Shown: in pieces, positions 6,422 through 12,113 of the stretch
Layout of the letters: each line of letters begins with the position of its first letter
How positions within the stretch are numbered: position 1 is the first letter of the stretch
DNA from: Candidatus Woesebacteria bacterium
Lineage (GTDB): Bacteria; Patescibacteriota; Microgenomatia; UBA1400; MFAQ01
NCBI GenBank assembly: GCA_020052895.1
Contig: JAGVOE010000007.1
Coordinates: forward strand, 1 to 12,113
Reading direction: 5' to 3'
DNA: 12,113 nucleotides
Program-made: the position numbers and the translations under genes
The notes under the pieces: model-generated
Told to the model about the DNA's origin: nothing
The model's database searches: none
Seen by the model: the letters and a program-made list of their open reading frames with translations, nothing else

Positions 6422-7448
6422 GCTGGCGGAGCTGGAGGCCGATTAGGATGGCAAAACTAAGTAGAGAGCTTCCACCATAGGAAAAAAGAGGCAGGGTGAT
6501 ACCAGTAACCGGCATGATACCGAGATTCATACCAATATTGACCACAAATTGAAAGAAAAAAATGAGAAAGGTAGACAACGACAGAAGCGTCAGGCGCCGC
6601 TCTTTGAAACGGCGAAGGTTGATGAGGGAGTAATTAAAGATGACTGAGTAGGCGGCAAACAAGACCAGGGCACCAAGCAGACCGAACTCCTCGACATAAG
6701 AAGCGAAGATAAAGTCGGTGTGACGCTCCGGCAAGAAGTTAAGGTGAGACTGGGTACCGAGCTTGACGCCTTTACCCAGGATTTTGCCGGAGCCGACGGC
6801 AATGGTTGACTGAATAACGTTGTAGCCCGAGCCTTGAGGATCCTGGTACGGATTGATAAAGGTTTCTATCCGCTGACGCTGGTAAGGCTTCAAAAGCTTG
6901 GATTCTAAAGGAATAAATATTAGTAAGGAGACCATGCCGACAAGAAGGATCTTTTTGATCTGGCCGGAAAAAACCAAGAGAGCCATCGGCAAAAAAAACA
7001 AGGTGAGGGCAGAGCCCAGGTCTGGCTGAAAAGCGATCAAGACTACCGGCAACATGGCTAGAAAAAGAAAACGGAACAGCCCTTTCCAGCTTAAGTCCTG
7101 AAATTTGGCTAGATAGGAGGAGTAAAAAATTGCCAGAAGAGGCTTAACAATTTCTGAGGTCTGCAAACTAAAAAAACCGAGATCGATCCAGCGAACAGAA
7201 CCACGAATGTTCTTCCCCACCATGAGAGTGACCGCCAGTAAGAGGAGACTGACGACATAAAAAACGGTGGATAAACTAAAAAATAGAGTTAGATCGACTT
7301 TGGACAGAAGTAGAATAATGATGGTACCGACCAGAACAAAGGAAAGCTGAGTAAAAAATAGCTCCGGAAAAGTACTCCAGATGGTCGTCAGACCAAGAAC
7401 TTGTGTCAAAAGCAGAGCACTAATAAGAAGACCTTTACCTTGACGCAT
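6393..7448 (-). CDS. rodA: RodA/FtsW-family SEDS peptidoglycan glycosyltransferase
   Basis: Polytopic membrane enzyme that polymerises lipid II into glycan strands, working with a class B penicillin-binding protein. The 351 residues form about ten hydrophobic segments. Conserved signatures are GSVRWIDLG (83-91), QTSEIVKP (96-103), FQPDLGSAL (140-148), YNVIQS...GSGKILGKG (209-227), FLPERHTDFIF (238-248, with the family's conserved Asp at 245) and PVTGITLPLFSYGGSS (313-328). The HTDFIF and LPLFSYGGSS forms favour RodA over FtsW. The ATG overlaps the ileS stop by one base (TAATG), so translation is probably coupled. No partner PBP2 or mreB is in the window. Confidence 0.88.
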   Translation of the reverse strand: MRQGKGLLISALLLTQVLGLTTIWSTFPELFFTQLSFVLVGTIIILLLSKVDLTLFFSLSTVFYVVSLLLLAVTLMVGKNIRGSVRWIDLGFFSLQTSEIVKPLLAIFYSSYLAKFQDLSWKGLFRFLFLAMLPVVLIAFQPDLGSALTLFFLPMALLVFSGQIKKILLVGMVSLLIFIPLESKLLKPYQRQRIETFINPYQDPQGSGYNVIQSTIAVGSGKILGKGVKLGTQSHLNFLPERHTDFIFASYVEEFGLLGALVLFAAYSVIFNYSLINLRRFKERRLTLLSLSTFLIFFFQFVVNIGMNLGIMPVTGITLPLFSYGGSSLLSFAILIGLQLRQLDLIAPFEI

Positions 7449-10417
7449 TAGATGTCTCTAATGATTCTTATTGCCGGACCTTTTTCCAAGGCACGGATGA
7501 GAGTCTTTTGTTGGATTTCATTTTGGTACTGAAGTGGCCAGTCCGGCAAAACGGCCGAGACCACCTCATCCATCCGACAGCCGGCCAGTTTTCTAGCCTC
7601 CTGAAGGGCACGCATGATCTCTCTAGCCCGACCTTTTTGAGTAAGTTCCTCGGACTCGGTGGTATCCAGCTCGACAGAAGCTCCTAGTTTCTTTTCTGCA
7701 GCGGTGAGAAAGGACTCAAATCTAAGCTCGATGACATTAAGCTCATCTTTAATTAATTGAATCAGCTGAGGATCTGATTTTAGGTCGTCCCCCAAACCTT
7801 TGATAATAGCCGCTTGTAGAGGTAGCTTGGTTGATTTGTTGAGAGCTTTTCTTTGAGCATGACCCATTTCACAGATCTGTCTGAGCTCGGACATACTTTG
7901 GATAAGCTGGGTATCGATAACTTCGGGAGTGTTTACCTCTGGCCAAGTGGCTAGGTGAACCGATGGCAGACCGGTGACGTTGGTATAAATTATGTCCGAG
8001 AGAAAAGGAATAAAAGGCATGAGAACACGAGAGAGAACATCAAAAACGGTTCTTAGTGTGCGATAGCAGGTTTCCTTATCATCCAGATCGGTAGCGGTAG
8101 GACCAATACGATCGCGGGAACGGCGAATGTACCAGGTCGAGAGGTCGGAAACAAAGCCTTCGATGCTGGCCGTAGCCGTAAAAGAGTCAAAGCGATCGAG
8201 AGCTTTTTCGACCTCGAGAACGACCTGATTTAAGCGCCCTAGTATCCAGAGATCCAGCTTGGAGGGCACGTGATCAAACTCAATCGTGGGCTGCCATTTT
8301 TCAAGAGCGGCGTAATTGGCAAAGAAACGATAAGAGTTCCAGAGAAGTAAGTGAAAGAGACGCTTGGTGTCGGCGGTTAACTTATAACCAAAAAGGAGAT
8401 TTCTTTCCGGATTGTGGCGCAGAAAAGTCCAGCGCATGACATCAACGCCAATCTTGTCGGCGGCTTCGTTGAACTCAATAGAGTTGCCCCAGGACTTGTG
8501 CATGGGCCGGCCATCTTCTCCCTGCATAGAGGCAAAACCGAGAACCGTCTCAAACGAGTTGGTGTCCTCAAGGACAGTACTCATGGCAATAAGGGAATAA
8601 AACCAGTTTTTGAACTGACCGGGGAAGGACTCGGTAATAAAGTCGGCCGGGAACCAGTCCTGCCAGTATTTTTTGTCCGTGGTGTAACTAACTTTTTTGG
8701 TTTTTGGGTCGACCAGAGTGGAGAATGGCACAATACCGGCGTCCAGCCAAGGATTGCCAACATCACCAATGCGACTCATCTGGCCACCACATTCATGTTG
8801 GAGTTTGAGTTCGTCGATAAAGGGCTTATGGGGAGTATGGCCGGCAAATTTTTCCCAACCAGAAACAGCTTTTTCTTTTAACTCGTCGGGGCCACCAATG
8901 ACTACAAATTCACCACATTTATCACAGACCCAAATAGGCAGAGCCAGACCCCAGTAACGATTTTTCTTACTAATGAGCCAGTCGTGCATATTATTTAACC
9001 AGTCAAGTTCTCGATCAAGTCCAAACTCTGGTTTCCAAGTAATTTTGCCAGCCGTATCAATCATTTTTTGTCGGAGAGTGCGTTTTTTGGCGTCATCTGG
9101 ATCGACCTTGTCCATAGCGATGTACCACTCGTCGGCGACTTTCCAAACTAGCTCGGTCTTGCAACGCCAGCAGGCCGGGTAGCGATGAGTATAGTTTTTG
9201 ATGCTAAAAACCCAGCTATCTCCAGAGTGATCTTTGGACAGTAGATAGTCGAGAATAATTTCCGGATGCTTTTTGGCGTTTTGGCCAGACAAAAAGTCTA
9301 GTCCGGGTAAATAGTCGGCGTTGTCTCCAATGATGGGAATCATGGGCAGACCCAATTTTCTACCCAAGGCAAAGTCTTCGGTGCCGGCACTGACAGCGGT
9401 GTGCACCAAGCCGGTACCTTCAGTGTTGCTAATGGGCATGATAAGGGGGTCGGTGGGCACTACCAAGTGAAATTTAGAGACGTTTTCTTGGGCCACTTCG
9501 GCGACGGCGGGAAGATGATCAAAGGGGCCGGTGTAATGAAGTCCAAGCAGAGACTGACCTTTGACGGTTTGAATCACTTGGTGAGAGGCGTCTTTAAAAA
9601 CGGTCTCGACCAGGTCTTGCAAAACCCAACAACGCTCACCGGTGGCGTCCTTGACTAGAGAGTAGCTCATCTTGGGATCGACGGCGACGGCGATATTGGC
9701 TGGTATGGTCCAGGGGGTGGTGGTCCAGATGAGGAGATTTTCACGATCACGATCGACGAGAGGAAGTTTGAGATAAATAGATTTGTGAGTCAGCTCTTTA
9801 TAATCTTCGGTAAGCATTTCGTGCTGAGAAATAGCGGTCTCACAACGAGGGCACCAAGGAACTGACTCTCGACCTTTGTAAACCCAGCCTTTTTGCCAAC
9901 AAATTTTGAGAAAGTACCAGATCATGTAGTTGTTTTCATCGGACATGGTGAAGTAAGAGTGATCCCAGTCCATAAAGTAGCCCAGGCGTCGGCTTTGGTC
10001 GGTTTGGATTTGGGCATACTTGTTGACTCGATCTTTACAGTGCTGAATAAACTTAGCCACTCCGTAGGTTTCGATGTCTTTTTTGAGCTTAAAACCGAGC
10101 TCTTTTTCAACTTCTACTTCCACCCAGAGACCTTGACAGTCGAAGCCGTTTTGAAATCGTTGCCGATAGCCGCGCAGGTTCTTGTATCTTTGCCAGAGGT
10201 CTTTATTGGTTCTGCCCCAAGCATGATGAACTCCCATGGGATTATTTGCCGTGATGGGGCCGTCTTGGAAGTAGAATTTTTTCTCGGAAGCGTCGTTTAA
10301 ATGCAGATATTTTTCCACGATACCGGTCTGGTACCAGTGCTCAAGAAGTTTATTTTCTAAGGCAGGAAAATCAGGCGTGGCCTCAACCTCTTTAATTTGA
10401 TGTTTTTCTTTGAGCAT
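7448..10417 (-). CDS. ileS: Isoleucine--tRNA ligase with altered HIGH and KMSKS motifs
   Basis: Class I synthetase charging tRNA-Ile; 989 residues from the ATG at 10417. An in-frame TTG at 10468 would add 17 residues, but it lies upstream of the promoter and the extension is not family-like. QDGP...GVHHAWGRTNKD (GVHH 62-65) aligns without gaps to E. coli HDGP...HIGHSVNKILKD, so HIGH has become GVHH. DCHGLP is DCQGLW (93-98), and KMSKS is PMHKS (638-642). The CP1 editing domain is intact: TTTPWT (232-237), GTGLVHT with His339, and Asp348. CxxC pairs (WCPRC, VCDKCG) and a full anticodon-binding region follow. WLISKKNRYWGLALPIW and WYIRRSRDRIG support Ile specificity. It leads the operon and ends on TAATG with rodA. 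Confidence 0.93.
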   Translation of the reverse strand: MLKEKHQIKEVEATPDFPALENKLLEHWYQTGIVEKYLHLNDASEKKFYFQDGPITANNPMGVHHAWGRTNKDLWQRYKNLRGYRQRFQNGFDCQGLWVEVEVEKELGFKLKKDIETYGVAKFIQHCKDRVNKYAQIQTDQSRRLGYFMDWDHSYFTMSDENNYMIWYFLKICWQKGWVYKGRESVPWCPRCETAISQHEMLTEDYKELTHKSIYLKLPLVDRDRENLLIWTTTPWTIPANIAVAVDPKMSYSLVKDATGERCWVLQDLVETVFKDASHQVIQTVKGQSLLGLHYTGPFDHLPAVAEVAQENVSKFHLVVPTDPLIMPISNTEGTGLVHTAVSAGTEDFALGRKLGLPMIPIIGDNADYLPGLDFLSGQNAKKHPEIILDYLLSKDHSGDSWVFSIKNYTHRYPACWRCKTELVWKVADEWYIAMDKVDPDDAKKRTLRQKMIDTAGKITWKPEFGLDRELDWLNNMHDWLISKKNRYWGLALPIWVCDKCGEFVVIGGPDELKEKAVSGWEKFAGHTPHKPFIDELKLQHECGGQMSRIGDVGNPWLDAGIVPFSTLVDPKTKKVSYTTDKKYWQDWFPADFITESFPGQFKNWFYSLIAMSTVLEDTNSFETVLGFASMQGEDGRPMHKSWGNSIEFNEAADKIGVDVMRWTFLRHNPERNLLFGYKLTADTKRLFHLLLWNSYRFFANYAALEKWQPTIEFDHVPSKLDLWILGRLNQVVLEVEKALDRFDSFTATASIEGFVSDLSTWYIRRSRDRIGPTATDLDDKETCYRTLRTVFDVLSRVLMPFIPFLSDIIYTNVTGLPSVHLATWPEVNTPEVIDTQLIQSMSELRQICEMGHAQRKALNKSTKLPLQAAIIKGLGDDLKSDPQLIQLIKDELNVIELRFESFLTAAEKKLGASVELDTTESEELTQKGRAREIMRALQEARKLAGCRMDEVVSAVLPDWPLQYQNEIQQKTLIRALEKGPAIRIIRDI

Positions 10418-10427
10418 ACTCAAAAGA

Positions 10428-10436
10428 ATTATACCA
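10428..10436 (-). promoter_or_regulatory. Extended -10 promoter for the ileS operon
   Basis: The minus strand reads TGGTATAAT, a consensus -10 with the TGn extension, 10 bases before the ileS ATG. The predicted transcription start (about 10420-10421) leaves a leader of only 3-4 bases. No good -35 is visible at 16-18 bases. This position also argues against the TTG start at 10468. Confidence 0.5.
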
Positions 10437-10473
10437 GTGGGTGTAAGATGAAGTATTACCAGTTGCAAAATTT

Positions 10474-10848
10474 ATGGTAGGATTTCACACCAATATTGAA
10501 AAAGACACCCTTAGCAACACTAGCTTTCGTAAGGTGCTTTTTACCGCTCCTCACTCACAGCTAGTCTTAATGAGTTTATTGCCAGGCGAAGAAATCGGCA
10601 TGGAGGTCCACCCCGAGGTGGATCAATTTTTTAGATTCGAGACCGGAGAAGGCAAATCGATTTTAAATGGAGAAGAGAGTGTTTTGGGAGACGGTGATGT
10701 TTTGATAGTGCCGGCGGGTACCAATCACAACATTATTAATACTTCTCCAACTGAGTCACTCAAGCTGTACACCGTATACTCTCCAGCCAATCACCCTGAT
10801 GGCACCGAACACAAAACCAAAGCCGAGGCGGAGGCCGCTGAGGAGTAG
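10474..10848 (+). CDS. Small cupin-domain protein (COG0662-like)
   Basis: 124 residues forming a single cupin beta-barrel. Motif 1 is GEEIGMEVHPEVDQFFRFETGEG (His46, Asp50, Gln51), and motif 2 is GDGDVLIVPAGTNHNIIN (His85). This set of His/Asp/Gln/His ligands is common in single-domain cupins that bind a divalent metal. The protein ends LYTVYSPANHPDGTEHKTKAEAEAAEE, the last part an acidic Ala/Glu tail. Related proteins are often annotated as mannose-6-phosphate isomerase-like, but that activity is not supported for such short forms; the substrate is unknown. It is divergent from ileS with a 56-base gap. No clear promoter or Shine-Dalgarno is seen; the ATG follows an A/T-rich TTGCAAAATTT. Confidence 0.88.
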   Translation: MVGFHTNIEKDTLSNTSFRKVLFTAPHSQLVLMSLLPGEEIGMEVHPEVDQFFRFETGEGKSILNGEESVLGDGDVLIVPAGTNHNIINTSPTESLKLYTVYSPANHPDGTEHKTKAEAEAAEE

Positions 10849-10849
10849 C

Positions 10850-11018
10850 TTAACGACCAAAACTAATTCTGTCCTGGACTAGATCCTTGGCGGTGACCAT
10901 GGTGGCCGGAGCCGGATTGAATCCGAACTTGGTTAGCCAGGCCATCGGAGATTTCTTCTAAGGTCCAGTGTAAGGTGTCGGTGTCCAACTTTAGTTTAAA
11001 AAAGAGTCCTTTAGTCAA
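10850..11018 (-). pseudogene. Possible frameshifted small gene remnant
   Basis: Two short overlapping minus-strand frames fill the gap between the cupin and the 92-codon gene. One runs 11018-10863 (TTG start; about 51 codons) and has protein-like sequence up to TLHWTLEEISDGLA. The other runs 10945-10850 (ATG; 31 codons) and reads MAWLTKFGFNPAPATMVTAK, ending DLVQDRISFGR. Joined by a one-base shift near 10940 they would make one plausible protein of about 55-60 residues, whereas the tail of the first frame looks like noise (Gly/Ser/His-rich). I do not recognise the family. A real 31-residue peptide, or chance, remain possible. Confidence 0.3.
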
Positions 11019-11033
11019 GATAGTGGAGAAAAC

Positions 11034-11312
11034 CTACATGTGGGTGCCGGTTCTTCGCTTAAACTCATCCACACTGATTTTTCTAGCCCTTAGTAATTCC
11101 CAAGCCTCAATGTCTTCCGGTCTTCGGTGATCAGTGTCTTTTTCTAGATATTTATCTAGAGCCGCTTGATTTTCCGGGTCTCGACCCCCGCCTCCCATTA
11201 CACCTCTAGCATAAGACTCAGCTAGGGAGGACTTGTAAAGCTTACCTAATTGGGGGGTGGCTTTTTGTTCACCTTTTGATTCACTAGTCTGTTTTGGTAG
11301 TATTTGTTCCAT
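11034..11312 (-). CDS. Hypothetical 92-residue charged protein
   Basis: I do not recognise this protein. It has no signal peptide, membrane helix or Cys. The N-terminal 20 residues are Gln/Lys/Glu/Ser-rich and probably disordered. A glycine cluster (GVMGGGG, 38-44) follows, then a strongly charged, probably helical C-terminus (AALDKYLEKDTDHRRPEDIE, ending WELLRARKISVDEFKRRTGTHM). The DIEAWELLRARKISVDEFKRRTG part looks like a real short helical motif with normal amino-acid use, and a good promoter lies directly upstream, which supports it as a gene. It lies between an IS end and a decayed ORF, in the same orientation as both. Confidence 0.6.
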   Translation of the reverse strand: MEQILPKQTSESKGEQKATPQLGKLYKSSLAESYARGVMGGGGRDPENQAALDKYLEKDTDHRRPEDIEAWELLRARKISVDEFKRRTGTHM

Positions 11313-11318
11313 ATTTGA

Positions 11319-11347
11319 ACTATAAAACGATTGAAGATAAATTGCAA
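11319..11347 (-). promoter_or_regulatory. Sigma70-type promoter of the 92-residue gene
   Basis: The minus strand has TTGCAA (11347-11342), an exact 17-base spacer and TATAGT (11324-11319), 6 bases before the ATG at 11312. The expected transcription start coincides with the A of the ATG, giving a leaderless message. The -35 lies only about 5 bases from the proposed IS end. Confidence 0.55.
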
Positions 11348-11352
11348 CTAAA

Positions 11353-12113
11353 TGTACGCGTCACATACATATGGGAATGAGAGGGTCTTGTTTGGCGTTG
11401 ATTGTTAATTGTTCTAGAAAGGCTGATGGTGTTTGTAGTTTAAGCGATCGGTGAGGTCTTTGGTAGTTGTACCAGTGAAGATACTTGTCCAAGTTTTCCC
11501 TGAACCCGTCCATATCATGTGTATACAGCTCATCACTACGATCAAGAAACTCTTCTTGAATGGTGCGGTTGAATCTCTCCACCACTCCATTGATCTTGGG
11601 TGACCTGGGGTAAGTAAAGGCATGAGGAATACCTTGTTCGACCAGGTACTGGTCGAACTCTCCCAGAAACTCATGACCATTGTCGGTCTGGACTTGTCTT
11701 GGAGTCTGTCCGGAAGCGACTAGGAACTCTTTGAAGATGTCCAGTGTTCTTTGGGCAGTAAGAGACTTGGTTAGTCTGCAAAAGGCATACCTAGAAACAA
11801 TATCAATGATTGTGGTGAAGTAATATCTGTTGTTTAGAACGTTTAAGATAATCGAGTCCATCTCTACATATCCGGGAACAAGCTCTTTTGGTGCATATTT
11901 CACCCTCAAAACATCCTTTTTCTTCGCATATTTCTTTCTTTTTCCCTTCTCGGTGAAACCTCTCCTCTTAATGATCTTTCCAATGGTAGTACAGCTAAGA
12001 GAAGATATGCCAAGTTCCTTGGCGTACTCATCTAGAAAACATTCGATCTTTTCCTTACCCAGGTTGCCGTAAGTTGATCTCATTTCCTTTATGAACTCTG
12101 TGAGTCTCCAGTC
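11353..12113 (-). mobile_element. IS481-like insertion sequence, one end visible (partial)
   Basis: The transposase gene runs off the right edge. At its 3' side, TGTACGCGTCACATACA (11353-11369) begins TGT and ends ACA and overlaps the transposase stop, which suits an IS481-type terminal inverted repeat. The exact boundary is inferred, because the other end and the target duplication are outside the window. Confidence 0.5.
11361..12113 (-). CDS. IS481-like DDE transposase (rve integrase core), 5' partial
   Basis: The frame is open to the right edge (DWRLTEFIKE precedes the first ATG at 12083), so the N-terminal helix-turn-helix is mostly outside. Numbered from 12083 (240 residues), the catalytic triad is Asp76 in GYVEMDSI, Asp134 in VQTDNGHEF and Glu169 in NGVVERFNRT, with 34 residues between the second Asp and Glu. 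WYNYQRPHRSL (204-214) is the usual C-terminal signature of IS3/IS481-type transposases. The absence of an overlapping OrfA/OrfB arrangement in the visible part and the DNA-end form favour IS481 over IS3. The core is intact, so the element may be active if its N-terminus is complete. Its codons look more A/T-rich than the neighbouring genes. Confidence 0.88.
   Translation of the reverse strand, partial: DWRLTEFIKEMRSTYGNLGKEKIECFLDEYAKELGISSLSCTTIGKIIKRRGFTEKGKRKKYAKKKDVLRVKYAPKELVPGYVEMDSIILNVLNNRYYFTTIIDIVSRYAFCRLTKSLTAQRTLDIFKEFLVASGQTPRQVQTDNGHEFLGEFDQYLVEQGIPHAFTYPRSPKINGVVERFNRTIQEEFLDRSDELYTHDMDGFRENLDKYLHWYNYQRPHRSLKLQTPSAFLEQLTINAKQDPLIPICM

Noticed and set aside
9893..10300. Long plus-strand ORF opposite ileS (135 codons), and similar ones at 8412-8957 and 9401-9658
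   Set aside because: They mirror ileS codon structure on the other strand, have no recognisable domain, and ileS is unambiguous across the region.
10418..10468. 17-residue N-terminal extension of IleRS from TTG at 10468
   Set aside because: It lies upstream of the TGGTATAAT promoter, uses a TTG start, and gives a hydrophobic stretch not expected in IleRS; ATG at 10417 is better.
10440..10473. Cupin promoter with TTGCAA as -35 or TATTAC as -10
   Set aside because: Neither has a partner hexamer at acceptable spacing before the ATG, so I did not list one.
10849..10935. CGGATTGAATCCG palindrome as a terminator for the cupin gene
   Set aside because: The one-base centre cannot form a normal loop and no T-run follows on either strand.
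1..12113. Alternative genetic code with UGA read as Gly, as in Gracilibacteria/Absconditabacteria
   Set aside because: No in-frame TGA interrupts the conserved genes, and TGA ends the transposase at a sensible position.

Overview
The window looks like a chromosomal piece of a bacterium of the Candidate Phyla Radiation (Patescibacteria), most likely the Microgenomates side. This is inferred from gene style: a giant cadherin-like surface protein with a C-terminal membrane anchor, a Trm11/TrmG10-like methyltransferase, a divergent IleRS, compact overlapping genes and almost no Shine-Dalgarno sequences. No 16S or other marker is present to prove it. TAG, TAA and TGA all end genes sensibly, so the standard bacterial code fits.

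Layout. (1) 1-2843 (+): the end of a large surface protein, cut by the left edge. It has an alpha/beta-hydrolase tail, six cadherin/Ig-like modules arranged as ABC-ABC, a fibronectin type III domain and one C-terminal membrane helix. (2) 2844-3149: an intergenic region with tRNA-Val(CAC) on the minus strand, its probable terminator, and a palindromic element containing extra copies of the tRNA 3' end. (3) 3153-3725 (+): signal peptidase I. (4) 10417-3722 (-): a tight block ileS > rodA > rplU > Trm11-like methyltransferase > rpmA > parB, with gaps or overlaps of a few bases. It joins translation (IleRS, L21, L27, RNA methylation) to cell-wall elongation (RodA) and chromosome segregation (ParB). 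It starts at an extended -10 promoter and probably has a second promoter inside the rodA end, driving rplU. (5) 10474-10848 (+): a small cupin divergent from ileS. (6) 10850-11312 (-): a decayed small ORF pair and a 92-codon unknown gene with a good promoter. (7) 11353-12113 (-): the 3' part of an IS481-like insertion sequence, cut by the right edge.

The observations most worth following are these. The IleRS signature HIGH is replaced by GVHH (the GXHH class linked to mupirocin hyper-resistance in IleRS2 enzymes). Several genes carry -10 boxes 6-10 bases before their start codons, suggesting leaderless mRNAs. The tRNA-Val 3' end is duplicated in direct and inverted orientation beside the gene. 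The usual rplU-rpmA pair is split by a methyltransferase and followed by parB. No CRISPR array, defence system, prophage or rRNA is visible.
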